Shown: positions 1 to 9,348, counted from the stretch's first letter. The stretch: 64,000 bases of DNA from CBDDHT01 sp965227905 (GCA_965227905.1 OZ245780.1:434001-498000); one strand, 5' to 3'. Notes: generated from the sequence alone by a model not told the origin. Translations and numbers: made by a program.

Positions 1-1
1 C

Positions 2-199
2 AACAAACCGACCCGGGTTCGAAAAGTCATTGATATCGATCTGCCGCGACCGCGCGATTTTCATATGCTGAGCTCGCCGGAAGCCTATGCGGTCAAGGCC
101 GAAGCGATGGAAATTCTGCACGAAGAGGCGCTCAAGAGCTTCACGGTATCGGGTGATCAATCCGATTTCCTCGAAGCCTACGCCAAGCGAAGCGAGTAG
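2..199 (+). CDS. C-terminal end of an ABC transporter ATP-binding protein (partial)
   Basis: The window opens inside a reading frame that runs 65 codons to a TAG stop. The residues include IDLPRPRDF, typical of the tail of nitrate/taurine/sulfonate-type ABC ATPases (SsuB/TauB/NrtD group), just after the conserved nucleotide-binding core. The core itself (Walker A, signature, Walker B) lies outside the window, so the substrate cannot be named. The end is acidic and Ala-rich, as is common for this subgroup. It is in the same direction as the small gene that follows 23 bases later. The family call is moderately sure; the transported solute is unknown. Confidence 0.6.
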   Translation, partial: NKPTRVRKVIDIDLPRPRDFHMLSSPEAYAVKAEAMEILHEEALKSFTVSGDQSDFLEAYAKRSE

Positions 200-222
200 C
201 CGGTTATACGGCTTTTAGGCAA

Positions 223-432
223 ATGGCCCTTCTCGATTGGCTGCTGCAGCGCGAGGTTGTCATTACGCTCGCTATTGTCGGAGCGCTGATTGCGACGGTC
301 GGTAGCTATTTTGTCAATCGTGCGTCGACAAGCGATCCGTGGCTCGCCAGAGTCATTCTCAAAACTGGTTATGGCATAACCTTTACCAGTATGGCGCTGT
401 TCGTTGTCGCCGGATTCAGAACCGGGTGGTGA
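223..432 (+). CDS. small two-helix membrane protein
   Basis: A 69-residue protein that I do not recognise by family. It begins MALLDWLL, and has two hydrophobic stretches (about residues 12-29 and 48-65) separated by a short polar loop with a few Arg/Lys, so a small inner-membrane hairpin protein is likely. The ATG follows an AGG-containing stretch. It lies between an ABC ATPase tail and a GldA-type ABC operon, all on the same strand, so it may be co-transcribed with either. No function can be assigned from sequence. Confidence 0.5.
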   Translation: MALLDWLLQREVVITLAIVGALIATVGSYFVNRASTSDPWLARVILKTGYGITFTSMALFVVAGFRTGW

Positions 433-487
433 CGCGCGCCGCGGATGGTTGCTTGAATGTGCACGAGCGTTGCGAGTTGACAATCAC

Positions 488-1216
488 ATGATTGAAGCGG
501 TTGACCTGGTGAAGAGCTTTGGCGGGCCTGCTGCAGTCGATGGTGTCAGTTTTAAGGTCGAGTGCGGTGAAGTCGTTGGTTTTCTCGGACCCAACGGTGC
601 CGGCAAGTCCACGACCATGCGCATGTTGACAGGTTGCCTCCTGCCCGATCGTGGCACAGCGTCGATACGGGGCTGTGACGTCCGCCGCGATCGTCGCGCC
701 GCTCAAGCGATGATCGGCTATCTCCCTGAGGCTGCGGGACTTTATCCTCATTTGCGTGTTTGCGAATTCCTGACCTATTGCGGCGAGGCCCGCGGTCTCG
801 GTGGCAAGGCGCTGCGTCATCGCATTGACGAACTCGCCGAGCGAATCGAGCTTGGACCTGCACTGTCGCAACAGATGAGCGCACTTTCAAAAGGATGGCG
901 CCAGCGAACCTGGCTTGCACAGGCACTCTTGCACGATCCCTCGGTTTTGATCATGGATGAGCCGACCGACGGTCTCGATCCAAATCAGAAAGACCTGGTG
1001 CGTCGTCTGATTCAAGACGTCGCGCCAAGCAAGGCCATTATTCTCTCCACACACCAGCTCGAAGAAGCGCAAGAGATGTGCGCGCGTGTGATTGTGATCG
1101 CCGCGGGAAAGCTCGTCGCAAATGAGCCGCTCGACAAGCTGACCGATGACAATGGTCGTCTCGCACCGGCGTTCCGACGGCTGACGACATCTGAAAGCGT
1201 GGCCGATGACGCCTGA
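488..1216 (+). CDS. ABC-2 type transporter ATP-binding protein (GldA-like)
   Basis: A 242-residue cytoplasmic ABC ATPase. Visible motifs are Walker A GPNGAGKST (about residues 36-44), a degenerate signature LSKGWRQR in place of LSGGxxQR, Walker B VLIMDEP followed by DGLDP, and an H-loop STHQLEE. The Lys in the second signature position (SKG) is typical of the GldA/CcmA/NatA group that pairs with ABC-2 permeases. I chose the ATG at 488 because MIEAVDLVKSF is the usual beginning of the domain; an upstream in-frame start at 404 would add 28 residues of poor quality overlapping the previous gene. Its stop overlaps the start of the permease/auxiliary gene by 11 bases, so the two are translationally coupled and should form one complex. 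The substrate is unknown. Confidence 0.85.
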   Translation: MIEAVDLVKSFGGPAAVDGVSFKVECGEVVGFLGPNGAGKSTTMRMLTGCLLPDRGTASIRGCDVRRDRRAAQAMIGYLPEAAGLYPHLRVCEFLTYCGEARGLGGKALRHRIDELAERIELGPALSQQMSALSKGWRQRTWLAQALLHDPSVLIMDEPTDGLDPNQKDLVRRLIQDVAPSKAIILSTHQLEEAQEMCARVIVIAAGKLVANEPLDKLTDDNGRLAPAFRRLTTSESVADDA

Positions 1217-3809
1217 GCGTGGCAATCATCCGCCTGGATTTCTGGCAAATGTGAAAGCCTCGTTCTTTCATGAAGCGCGACTGCTTCTCTTTTCCCCGCT
1301 GACCTATCTCTTTCAGGCCGGGCTTCTTGTCGCGCTCGCGTCATCGGTCTTTCTGATTGGCGAGTACTATGCCAGCGACGATGCCTCTATCGCACCGTTG
1401 ATCACCTTTGTTCCGTGGCTTGGTGTCATCTTTGTCCCCGCATTGGCGATGCGGAGTTGGTCTGAGCTTGGCGAAGGCACGACGCGAGAACTCACATACA
1501 GTCTGCCTGCTTCGATGAGCGCCATGGTCCTCGGCAAGTTTTTTGCCGGTACTCTGGTGCTATGGACGACGCTTTGCTTTACAGCGGCCCTACCGCTCAC
1601 GGCCTTTTACCTCGGCGAGCCGGACGCCGGCGTGATTGCTGCGGGCTATGTTGGAATGGCGGCATTGCTGGCCACCTACTACGCGCTTGCGCTGGCGGCG
1701 GCAGCGATCGGCCGCGAGCAGATTGGCGCCTTTGTTCTCGGCGTGGTGGTGCTCTTCCTGCTGCTGCTCCTTGGTTGGGACGTTATCGCTCGATTGCTCC
1801 AGGGCACATTGGGCGCAGAAACGCTGACCGCTCTGTCGCTCTTCAGCCCTGCTGCAAGACTGCGCGACCTGGCGCGGGGCTATCTCGATTTCGGCAGTCT
1901 TGCCTATTTTGCGATTCTGACGGTCGCGGCTCTGGCCGCTGCGAGTTATATCGCGCGGGCGAGGCGGAGAGGCCGCTTCGATTTTAGCGGAATTACTAGG
2001 GTCGGCATTGTTCTGGGACTGGGGGTCGGAGTTCTTGCACTGAGCATTCCCTTGTTGTTTCGCGTTCCTGGCGGAATCGACCTGACTGCGGAAGGCGAGT
2101 TCACGCTGCATCCCGGAACACAGAGTGTGCTCGATTCGCTTCCTGAAGGTGTCGACATCACTTTCTATTGGAGTGCATCCGAGCCAACGGTTCCTGTTTC
2201 CGTCAAATCCCATGCCCGGCGCGTCCATGATCTACTCAAGGCAATTCAGACTCGTTCAGCAGGCAAGATCCGACTGCGAACGCTTGACCCGAAGACCGAC
2301 AGCGATGAGGAATTTCAGGCACTTCGGCAGAATATTCGCAAGGTGCCGATGTCGTCGGGCGATAACTTCTATCTCGGAGCAACGCTCGCCAAAGGAGAGC
2401 GGGTTGGGCGCATTTCCTACTTCGATATTCGCCGGGAGGGATTGCTCGAGTACGACATCGCCGTCGCGCTTTCGAGCCTCTCGAAAGAGCGCGTTCCAAA
2501 GATCGGATTGCTTAGTCCGCTGCTGCCGAGCCCTGCGGCATTGAAGGACAGGGAGGGGCTTTCCTTTGTCTCCGAGCTTCGCCGGGCCTATGATTTTGCA
2601 GTCATTCCTTTTTTCGAGGATCAGATTCCGGAGGGCCTCGATGTTCTCATCGTCATCGACGCCTCCGTGTTGAAGACAAGCACGCTCTATGCCATCGACC
2701 AGTTCGTGATGGCAGGCGGTACGCTCATTGCGATGCTCGATCCTTATGTCCGCTCAAACAGGGGTAGCAATCGTGTTACACCGGAACCGAGCGACGTCAT
2801 CAACGACATCTCCGATCTCCTGTCAGCCTATGGTGCCCGGTATCTCTCTGGCTCTGTTGTGGGCGATGCGGGGGCGGCAGCCCAAGTGCAATCGTCTGTC
2901 GGTGAAGCCCTCACTTATCCCTATTGGCTGAGGCTCCGTCAGGCGAACATGGCCCGCGACCATGCCGTCACGGCTTCGCTGAACGAGATATTCCTCGTTG
3001 AACCCGGTGCATTCGAACTCAGCCCTGCTGTCTCCGGCACGGCGCTCGTTACGACGGGTCCGAAGACAGGACAGCGCGATCGCAAAGCCTTCCAGTCCGG
3101 TCAGCCTCAGGATCTGGCTCGGGACTTCAGCGCGGACGCGTCGCCCCAAACGCTTGCTGTTTCGGTGGATGGGCCAATCAAGAGTGCATTTGCGAAACCG
3201 CCGGATGACGCAGGTGCGGAAACAGCGAAACACAAGATGCGGTCGACAGAAGCGGCGCGTGTCTTTGCAATCGGCGATGTGGACTGGATCTTCGACGCAT
3301 TCGCGCTGCAGCGGATTGAGGTATCGGGCGAAACCATGGTGCGCCCGCTCAACGACAATCTCCGCTTCTTTCTCAATCTGGTCGAATTCGCGAGTGGCGA
3401 CGACGCGCTAATCTCAATCCGATCACGTGGACGGCTTCATCGCAATTTCACGCGCGTTGCCTCTCTCTTCGCAGATGCCGAGAAAATCCATGAGGCCGAG
3501 GAAGCACGCGCCGCCAAGCGCATAAAGGCCATCGAGGATGAGATTGTTGCACTCATCCAGAAAAGCGGTGTCCGAACCCCCAGCGACCTGCCCGAGGCGG
3601 CGCGGGACAAGGTTCGAAAATACCAGGTCGAGCTACTCGATGCCCGAAAGCGACTGCGCGACGTGCGCCGCAGGAGCCGCGAGGCCGTCAATCGCCTTGG
3701 CACACAACTCACAGCCGCGAATATCGTCAGCGGACCGGTTCTCGTGCTTTGTCTCTGGTTTGCCGTCAGCCTGATCCGGCGACGCCGTTCAGCGCGGCCG
3801 GCCGCTTAG
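1206..3809 (+). CDS. ABC-2 permease fused to a GldG-like auxiliary domain
   Basis: An 867-residue membrane protein. Residues 1-250 have about six hydrophobic helices with the ABC-2 permease pattern (GldF-like). After a further helix (about residues 265-290) comes a large soluble region of GldG/ABC_transp_aux type, recognisable from IDLTAEGEFTLHPGT followed by alternating beta strands and a segment with LDVLIVIDAS and GGTLIAMLDP. The C-terminus holds a charged coiled coil (about 745-830) and a final transmembrane helix ending in RRRR. GldF and GldG are separate proteins in Bacteroidetes; fused forms are known in Proteobacteria. With the coupled GldA-like ATPase it would make a two-gene transporter. 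The exported substrate and any link to motility cannot be read from the sequence. Confidence 0.8.
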   Translation: MTPERGNHPPGFLANVKASFFHEARLLLFSPLTYLFQAGLLVALASSVFLIGEYYASDDASIAPLITFVPWLGVIFVPALAMRSWSELGEGTTRELTYSLPASMSAMVLGKFFAGTLVLWTTLCFTAALPLTAFYLGEPDAGVIAAGYVGMAALLATYYALALAAAAIGREQIGAFVLGVVVLFLLLLLGWDVIARLLQGTLGAETLTALSLFSPAARLRDLARGYLDFGSLAYFAILTVAALAAASYIARARRRGRFDFSGITRVGIVLGLGVGVLALSIPLLFRVPGGIDLTAEGEFTLHPGTQSVLDSLPEGVDITFYWSASEPTVPVSVKSHARRVHDLLKAIQTRSAGKIRLRTLDPKTDSDEEFQALRQNIRKVPMSSGDNFYLGATLAKGERVGRISYFDIRREGLLEYDIAVALSSLSKERVPKIGLLSPLLPSPAALKDREGLSFVSELRRAYDFAVIPFFEDQIPEGLDVLIVIDASVLKTSTLYAIDQFVMAGGTLIAMLDPYVRSNRGSNRVTPEPSDVINDISDLLSAYGARYLSGSVVGDAGAAAQVQSSVGEALTYPYWLRLRQANMARDHAVTASLNEIFLVEPGAFELSPAVSGTALVTTGPKTGQRDRKAFQSGQPQDLARDFSADASPQTLAVSVDGPIKSAFAKPPDDAGAETAKHKMRSTEAARVFAIGDVDWIFDAFALQRIEVSGETMVRPLNDNLRFFLNLVEFASGDDALISIRSRGRLHRNFTRVASLFADAEKIHEAEEARAAKRIKAIEDEIVALIQKSGVRTPSDLPEAARDKVRKYQVELLDARKRLRDVRRRSREAVNRLGTQLTAANIVSGPVLVLCLWFAVSLIRRRRSARPAA

Positions 3810-3812
3810 GCT

Positions 3813-4670
3813 CTAAAGCTCCAGCTTGGTCTTGCTCGTCTCGATCGATGTGCGCAGGAATTCCAGGATCTCATCGGCGCCAGCGCCTTTCTCAACAATG
3901 CGAGAGGCCGGTGCAACAGCACCGACAAAGCCTTTCTTGTGCCAATGGCCGAGATCATGGAGGTCAGGGAGTTCCCATGGCGACAAACGTGGGTAGGGGC
4001 TGACGTAGAAATAGGGCTCGTCATAGTGCTCGTCGCCCGGTGACATGCCCACACCGATGGAGCGCGCTTTTTCAGGATCGCCGGTCTCGAAACTGATCAG
4101 CGTTGCGATATCGAAATGGTGCGGCCAGCAGCGAACCTCGGATGGGCCTGGGGAAACGGACGCATACTCTTGCTTGATGACTCCAAGCACCGCATTCGCA
4201 TTGGCAAACCATGCGGTCAATTCACCAAGTTCCGCGATATGAGGGTCGTGAAAGAATTCGACTGCATCGCCGACCATCAGATTCGGAACGTCATAGGGAA
4301 GATCCTTCGAAAAGCGATCCCGGTCCATATGACGGTGCAGGAGTTCGATCAGGATCCAGGCCTCGACAGCGGCTGGAGAGCGATCGTCGAGAAAGATCTC
4401 GTGTGTCGTGCGCTCGCCTTCCTCCTTGAATTGCATGGTGAAGTCGGGCAGGCGCAACTCGACGGTGACGCCTGGCGCGATCTCGCGCGTCTCAAGCGCG
4501 TTCATTGCTTCGTCCCAGCCGAGATTGGTATGGCTTTGATCGTCGGCCGGCTCAATGTAGCTGAGAGCCAAGCGCGCGAGCCACTGCAGGGCACTGTGAG
4601 CTACAACTCTGCTTTCACCAAGCGTTTGCGGGTCGACCGTCCCCACCGGCCTCCAGTTGACCGCACTCAT
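3813..4670 (-). CDS. DUF5996 family protein
   Basis: A 285-residue protein with no signal peptide or membrane segments. The signature stretch is RCWPHHFDIATLISFETGD followed by MSPGDEHYDEPYFYVSPYP, which I associate with the DUF5996 family of uncharacterised proteins; the paired His residues (WPHHFD) and acidic clusters look like a metal or ligand site, but this is inference. The ATG at 4670 is chosen because a GAGG motif lies 8 bases upstream; GTG 4679 and ATG 4676 are alternatives in the same frame. Its stop codon is 3 bases from the end of the convergent permease gene, so the two transcripts must meet there. Confidence 0.65.
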   Translation of the reverse strand: MSAVNWRPVGTVDPQTLGESRVVAHSALQWLARLALSYIEPADDQSHTNLGWDEAMNALETREIAPGVTVELRLPDFTMQFKEEGERTTHEIFLDDRSPAAVEAWILIELLHRHMDRDRFSKDLPYDVPNLMVGDAVEFFHDPHIAELGELTAWFANANAVLGVIKQEYASVSPGPSEVRCWPHHFDIATLISFETGDPEKARSIGVGMSPGDEHYDEPYFYVSPYPRLSPWELPDLHDLGHWHKKGFVGAVAPASRIVEKGAGADEILEFLRTSIETSKTKLEL

Positions 4671-5045
4671 ATCCATCACCTCGCCTGTTTTGAAATCCGA
4701 TCCAATGTCTTGGACTGACCTTTAGCAGTCTCTCCCGGTCGATCACAAGACTCAGGCTGTTTTGTTGTGTTTCATCAATTGGATGATAAAGAGCATCATG
4801 TTTACAGCAATAAGCACAGTGGCTTACTTCCGATCGCACGACCCATAGTCCTTCGCGACGATTTGGACATTTCATGCCAGCAAAAGATTGTTGGCGATGC
4901 GTTCTGCAGTCGACCCCTCATGCATCAAAAGAGGGGGTGCCCCAAAGTTCGGCGTTGGTTCGGATCGGCAGTGTGGTATACCAAATACCAAGGCGACTGA
5001 AATTGCCGCTATACACCCAATAGTACCTCAAGGAGAGGGAGCGAA
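4671..5045. other. intergenic region upstream of the formate-THF ligase gene
   Basis: This region of 375 bases separates the divergent DUF5996 gene and fhs. It has no convincing reading frame. It contains the palindrome at 4974-4983 and a strong ribosome binding site (AAGGAGAGGGAG) before fhs. I looked for a folate (THF) riboswitch and could not recognise one. Confidence 0.5.
4974..4983. promoter_or_regulatory. palindrome TGGTATACCA, candidate GntR-type operator
   Basis: A perfect 10-base palindrome TGGTATACCA lies 63 bases before the fhs start, followed three bases later by a second ACCA half. The pattern agrees with the general tNGTNNACNa operator form of FadR-subfamily GntR regulators. 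No GntR gene lies in the window, so this is a motif-level guess only. Confidence 0.3.
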
Positions 5046-6725
5046 ATGTCCACGCCCAAGAGTGATATCGAGATCGCCCGCGAGGCGACCATGCAGCCCA
5101 TCGCGGAGATCGGAACGAAGCTGGATATTCCGACCGATCAACTCCTGCAGTACGGTCCGAACAAAGCGAAAGTCTCTTTCGACCATATCGATGCGACGAA
5201 ATCCAATCCGGACGGAAAACTCATTCTTGTGACGGCGATCACGCCGACCCCGGCAGGTGAAGGCAAGACGACGACGACGGTCGGTCTTGGCGATGGCCTC
5301 AATCATATCGGCAAACGCGCGACCATCTGTATTCGCGAACCCTCGCTTGGGCCGTGTTTCGGCATGAAGGGCGGCGCCGCCGGCGGCGGATACGCCCAGG
5401 TCGTTCCGATGGAAGATATCAACCTGCATTTTACGGGTGATTTCCATGCCATTACATCGGCCCACAATCTTCTGTCGGCCATGGTCGACAACCGAATCTA
5501 TTGGGGCAGCGAGCCGGCCATGGATTCCCGCCGCGTAACATGGCGCCGTGTCCTCGACATGAACGATCGGGCTCTACGTTCGATTGCGTGCTCGCTCGGC
5601 GGTGTGGCCAACGGTTTCCCGCGCGAATCCGGGTTCGACATTACGGTGGCATCCGAGATCATGGCGATCCTTTGCCTTGCGAGCGATCTCGACGACCTGC
5701 AGCGCCGGATCGGTCAGATCGTTGTCGGCTACACCCGTGACCGCAAGCCCGTCACCGCAAAAGACGTCGATGCGGATGGCGCAATGACCGTGCTTCTCAA
5801 AGACGCCTTGATGCCGAATCTCGTGCAGACTCTGGAAAACAATCCGGCATTCATTCATGGCGGGCCGTTTGCCAACATCGCTCACGGCTGCAATACGGTT
5901 CTGGCAACCAAGACGGCCCTCAAGATGGCTGACTACGTCGTGACCGAGGCTGGATTCGGTGCGGATCTTGGCGCTGAAAAATTCTTTGACATCAAATGCC
6001 GCAAGGCGGGTCTTAGCCCTTCCTGCGTTGTCCTCGTTGCAACGATCCGCGCCTTGAAGATGCATGGTGGCGTTGGCAAGGACGACCTCAGCACGCCGAA
6101 TGTTCAGGCAGTCAAGGACGGCCTCGCCAATCTTGGCAAGCATTTGGAAAACGTTTCCAAGTTTGGCGTTCCCGCGGTCGTTGCGATCAATGGCTTCACG
6201 TCGGATACGAGCGACGAAATGCAGGCTATCCAAGACTACTGCGCTGAACGCGGCGTCGACGCCGTGCGCTGTTCGCATTGGGCGGACGGCAGCAAGGGCA
6301 CCGCCGATCTGGCAACCAAGGTCGTCGAGGTTTGCGACTCGGGCAAAGCCGCTTTCAAGCCGCTCTACCCGGACGACATGTCGTTGTGGGACAAGGTTCG
6401 CACGGTTGCTCAGGAAATCTATGGAGCAGACGACATCACCGCGGATAGTGCCGTGAAAGCGCGCTTCGAGGATCTCGAAAAGTCCGGCTTCGGCAAGTTC
6501 CCGGTCTGCATGGCGAAGACGCAATATTCGTTCTCGACCGACCCGACGCAAAAGGGAGCACCGACCGGTCACACGGTCGCAATTCGGGAGTTGCGGCTAT
6601 CGGCTGGCGCCGAGTTCATCGTGGCCATTACCGGCGACATCATGACCATGCCGGGCTTGCCCAGGGTCCCCGCTGCCAATGCCATCCATATCGACGGCGA
6701 CGGCCTCGTCCAGGGGTTGTTCTAG
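5046..6725 (+). CDS. fhs: formate--tetrahydrofolate ligase
   Basis: A 559-residue cytoplasmic enzyme that joins formate to tetrahydrofolate with ATP, giving 10-formyl-THF for purine synthesis (compare purH at 49055) and C1 metabolism. The length matches the family (about 555-560). Visible are the ATP loop TPTPAGEGKTTTTVGL (about residues 66-81), the conserved IREPSLGPCFGMKGGAAGGGYAQ-type region split around residues 95-120, TGDFHAI, and a C-terminal MTMPGLPRVPAA. The start has an excellent ribosome binding site (AAGGAGAGGG). The last 129 bases overlap the 3' end of the convergent HerA-like gene. Identification is very secure. Confidence 0.97.
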   Translation: MSTPKSDIEIAREATMQPIAEIGTKLDIPTDQLLQYGPNKAKVSFDHIDATKSNPDGKLILVTAITPTPAGEGKTTTTVGLGDGLNHIGKRATICIREPSLGPCFGMKGGAAGGGYAQVVPMEDINLHFTGDFHAITSAHNLLSAMVDNRIYWGSEPAMDSRRVTWRRVLDMNDRALRSIACSLGGVANGFPRESGFDITVASEIMAILCLASDLDDLQRRIGQIVVGYTRDRKPVTAKDVDADGAMTVLLKDALMPNLVQTLENNPAFIHGGPFANIAHGCNTVLATKTALKMADYVVTEAGFGADLGAEKFFDIKCRKAGLSPSCVVLVATIRALKMHGGVGKDDLSTPNVQAVKDGLANLGKHLENVSKFGVPAVVAINGFTSDTSDEMQAIQDYCAERGVDAVRCSHWADGSKGTADLATKVVEVCDSGKAAFKPLYPDDMSLWDKVRTVAQEIYGADDITADSAVKARFEDLEKSGFGKFPVCMAKTQYSFSTDPTQKGAPTGHTVAIRELRLSAGAEFIVAITGDIMTMPGLPRVPAANAIHIDGDGLVQGLF

Positions 6726-8453
6726 GCTCGCAAGCTCTGCATAGGCAGCTTCAAGGTGGCTCGACGGCTCGTTTTCGAGTTCGTCGGTCACCGTCGGGGA
6801 TCCGGCAGCTCGCCAACGTTCGATAACGGCGTCAAGGAAGTCGACATCGCCTTCTCCTTGACGCCATTTTTCTATGAAGTGCGCGGTTCGGCCGCGCGGC
6901 ATGGCGTTTTCAGGTAGATCATTGAACCGAACCCTGGCCGGCAAGGTTACGCCGTCACCGAAAACAATCGCTTCCCGCGTCGCGAGCGAGGGAAGGAACT
7001 CAAGCAGACTGGACGCCGTATCGAAAATAGCGGCCTCGACGATCTGCTGATCGCGCTCGTTGGACAGACGCATGGCGAAGATCGTGCTGCATTGCGACAG
7101 GATAGTCGGGTCCAGATCGGACGGTCGCTGGCTCACCACACACAGAGAGACGCCATACTTGCGGCCCTCTTTCGCAATGCGAGCGATCGCGCGTCGTGTG
7201 GGCTCAAAACCGCTATGGGCGTCGTTCGGCACATAGCGGTGCGCCTCTTCGCAGACCAGAGTGATGGGGACCTGCCCGTCGCTCCAAAGAGCAAAGTCGA
7301 ACGTCATCCTGCAGATGACCGACACAACCACATTCACGACGTCGGACGGGACACCGGTTAGCTCCAGTATGGCGATCGGTTTGTTTTCGACCGGCACGCG
7401 GAAGAGACGCCCGATAATCTCTGTCATGCGATCCTGAACGGTCAGACTGCCGAACATAAAGGCATAACGGGGGTCCTGCGAAATCGATTCAAATCGGGCT
7501 TTGAGCTGCCGATAAGGCGCTCGGTCGCGCCGGTTGGAAAGCCGCCCCATTTGCTCGTCGATCAGGGCGATAATATCCGACAGTCGATAGGGAACAGGCG
7601 TGTCACCCGTGAAACTGCCGACCTGATTGAGACTTTTCTTAAGGGTCAGGCCCGTATCCCGGCCGCGGTTCGCCGCGTAGCGCGACTTTGCTGCCGGAAC
7701 CAGCTCAGCCAGGATTTCGATTTCGATTTCCGCGTCATCGGGATTGCCGATCACCACTTCGACGAGTTCCTCGAAGGTGAGAAACCAAAACGGGATTTCG
7801 AGATCGCTCGGACGGATAACCTCAGCCGCACCTGCAAACGACGCAGCATACTCGTTATGCGGATCGAGTAGCAGCATGTGGGCCTGCGGATTCTTGGCGA
7901 GGATCGCTCGAAGTAGAAGTGCTACCGCGCAGGACTTGCCGGTTCCGGTACTTCCCAGAACCGCGAAATGCTTGCCGAGCAATTCGTTGACATGAACCAT
8001 TGCCGGGATCGTCGGATCCTGCTTTAGCGTTCCAATGTTGACCGCGCCTTCGCTGTTCCACAGATAGGCGAGGCGCAGCTCTTCAGCGGTTGCGCGATAC
8101 ACTTTGTCGGCGAGTGCCGGATAGGTCGAAACGCCACGGCGAAACTGCGGTCCGTTCTTGCTGCGTACGAATTCGCCGACAAGCTCGAGCTCCGCGATCC
8201 GGATTTCGCTCCCGCCGTCCGTTTGCGAAGGGACGGGAACGCTCATGGCAGACACGAGACCGAGGATGATCGACTTCGGCGTCTCGATCTTCATCAAGGT
8301 GCCGAGTTCGGCGTTCGGTGCCGCGATATTGTCTTCTTCGTCGCGTCTGAAATCCAGCAGAAGAACCGCCTGCGATCCGGTCACGGAAACGATGCGTCCG
8401 GCGGGCGATTGCCCACCTCCAACTTTTTCCTGAACCTGTGCCGAGGCCTCCAT
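6597..8453 (-). CDS. HerA-like ATP-binding protein (DUF87)
   Basis: A 618-residue FtsK/HerA-superfamily P-loop ATPase. The N-terminal 100 residues form a HAS-barrel-like beta region, then Walker A GSTGTGKS (167-174), LLLDPHNEY, Walker B ITLVCEEAHRYVP (about 385-398), an arginine-finger region and SQRPSDLDPTILSQC. HerA proteins are hexameric DNA translocases; in bacteria they occur in repair or defence settings, often with NurA or Sir2 partners, but neither lies next to this gene. The upstream gene, 7 bases away, is a histidine kinase, so they form one operon. The C-terminal 40 or so residues are Gly/Asp/His-rich and are encoded within the antisense of fhs, suggesting read-through extension of an original shorter protein. 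Confidence 0.85.
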   Translation of the reverse strand: MEASAQVQEKVGGGQSPAGRIVSVTGSQAVLLLDFRRDEEDNIAAPNAELGTLMKIETPKSIILGLVSAMSVPVPSQTDGGSEIRIAELELVGEFVRSKNGPQFRRGVSTYPALADKVYRATAEELRLAYLWNSEGAVNIGTLKQDPTIPAMVHVNELLGKHFAVLGSTGTGKSCAVALLLRAILAKNPQAHMLLLDPHNEYAASFAGAAEVIRPSDLEIPFWFLTFEELVEVVIGNPDDAEIEIEILAELVPAAKSRYAANRGRDTGLTLKKSLNQVGSFTGDTPVPYRLSDIIALIDEQMGRLSNRRDRAPYRQLKARFESISQDPRYAFMFGSLTVQDRMTEIIGRLFRVPVENKPIAILELTGVPSDVVNVVVSVICRMTFDFALWSDGQVPITLVCEEAHRYVPNDAHSGFEPTRRAIARIAKEGRKYGVSLCVVSQRPSDLDPTILSQCSTIFAMRLSNERDQQIVEAAIFDTASSLLEFLPSLATREAIVFGDGVTLPARVRFNDLPENAMPRGRTAHFIEKWRQGEGDVDFLDAVIERWRAAGSPTVTDELENEPSSHLEAAYAELASLEQPLDEAVAVDMDGIGSGDPGQARHGHDVAGNGHDELGASR

Positions 8454-8460
8454 AACGTGG

Positions 8461-9348
8461 TCAGTCCTGATCTGCGGTTTCCGGGAAGATCAAAACGACA
8501 TCGGTTCCGACCCCTTCCTCGCTAGCGACCTGCAGTTCTCCGCCCTGCAATTCGACAAGGCCGCGTGCAATGGTGAGGCCAAGGCCCGTCCCTCCATGAC
8601 TGCGATCAAGCCGATTATCGACCTGACCGAAAGGCTCAAGTGCGACGGCGATTTCTGCTTTCGTCATGCCGATGCCCGTGTCTGAGACAGACAGCATGAC
8701 GCCGCCACGTGCCAGCCGGCGGGCAAATAGTGCGAGCGTTCCGTCGTCGTCCGTAAACTTGATCGCATTGGACAACAGCTTCTTCAGAACCTCCTGCAGA
8801 TAGCGGCTGTCCGCATCGATCATGGGAAGATCGGGTTCGGCACGCATGATGAAGCGCTTTTCCGTGCCTTTGATTTCTTCGTTCACCCAGCGCTCCACGA
8901 CATCAAAGATGTCCTCGACATCGACCTTGTAGAGATCGACTTCGAGCCGGTCGCTCTGCAGCTTGGAAACGGTAATCACGTCGTTCAGAACAAACAGGAG
9001 CCCTTCGGCCGACTCGTGAATGACGCCGGCATATTCCGTAACCTGCGTCTCTTCGAGTTTTGCTGCAGAGTCGCCGGACATGATCTTCGAGAACCCCAAG
9101 ATGGCGTTCAACGGCGTGCGGAGCTCATGGCTGATATTGGCTATGAATTCGGATTTCGTCTTGCTGCTTATTTCCGCCTGAACACGTGTAGCGCGCTCGG
9201 CGAGTTCAGCACGATGCCGGAAGATTGCATCGCCCAGGCGCACAGAATATTCGCCAAGCAATGAACCGGCTGCGGCTCGGCTTGGCATCACGCTGTTCGT
9301 GAACTTCGGGCCGAATGCCGACGCGCGATGATTCTGTGCACTCTTCAT
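8461..9348 (-). CDS. soluble sensor histidine kinase
   Basis: A 295-residue protein with a complete HisKA plus HATPase_c core. The phosphoacceptor is His74 in SHELRTPLNA; the N box is KLLSNAIKFTDD, G1 is VSDTGIGM, the F box EPFGQVD and G2 GGTGLGLTI. The N-terminal 60 residues show no transmembrane helix and no recognisable PAS or GAF domain, only a short predicted helix, so the signal input is unknown and may come through a partner. No response regulator gene lies nearby. It is the first gene of a two-gene operon with the HerA-like ATPase. The start is uncertain because no strong ribosome binding site precedes it. Confidence 0.85.
   Translation of the reverse strand: MKSAQNHRASAFGPKFTNSVMPSRAAAGSLLGEYSVRLGDAIFRHRAELAERATRVQAEISSKTKSEFIANISHELRTPLNAILGFSKIMSGDSAAKLEETQVTEYAGVIHESAEGLLFVLNDVITVSKLQSDRLEVDLYKVDVEDIFDVVERWVNEEIKGTEKRFIMRAEPDLPMIDADSRYLQEVLKKLLSNAIKFTDDDGTLALFARRLARGGVMLSVSDTGIGMTKAEIAVALEPFGQVDNRLDRSHGGTGLGLTIARGLVELQGGELQVASEEGVGTDVVLIFPETADQD

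Noticed and set aside
4671..5045. Possible folate riboswitch upstream of fhs
   Set aside because: No known THF-aptamer pattern could be recognised by eye; only a short palindrome is reported.
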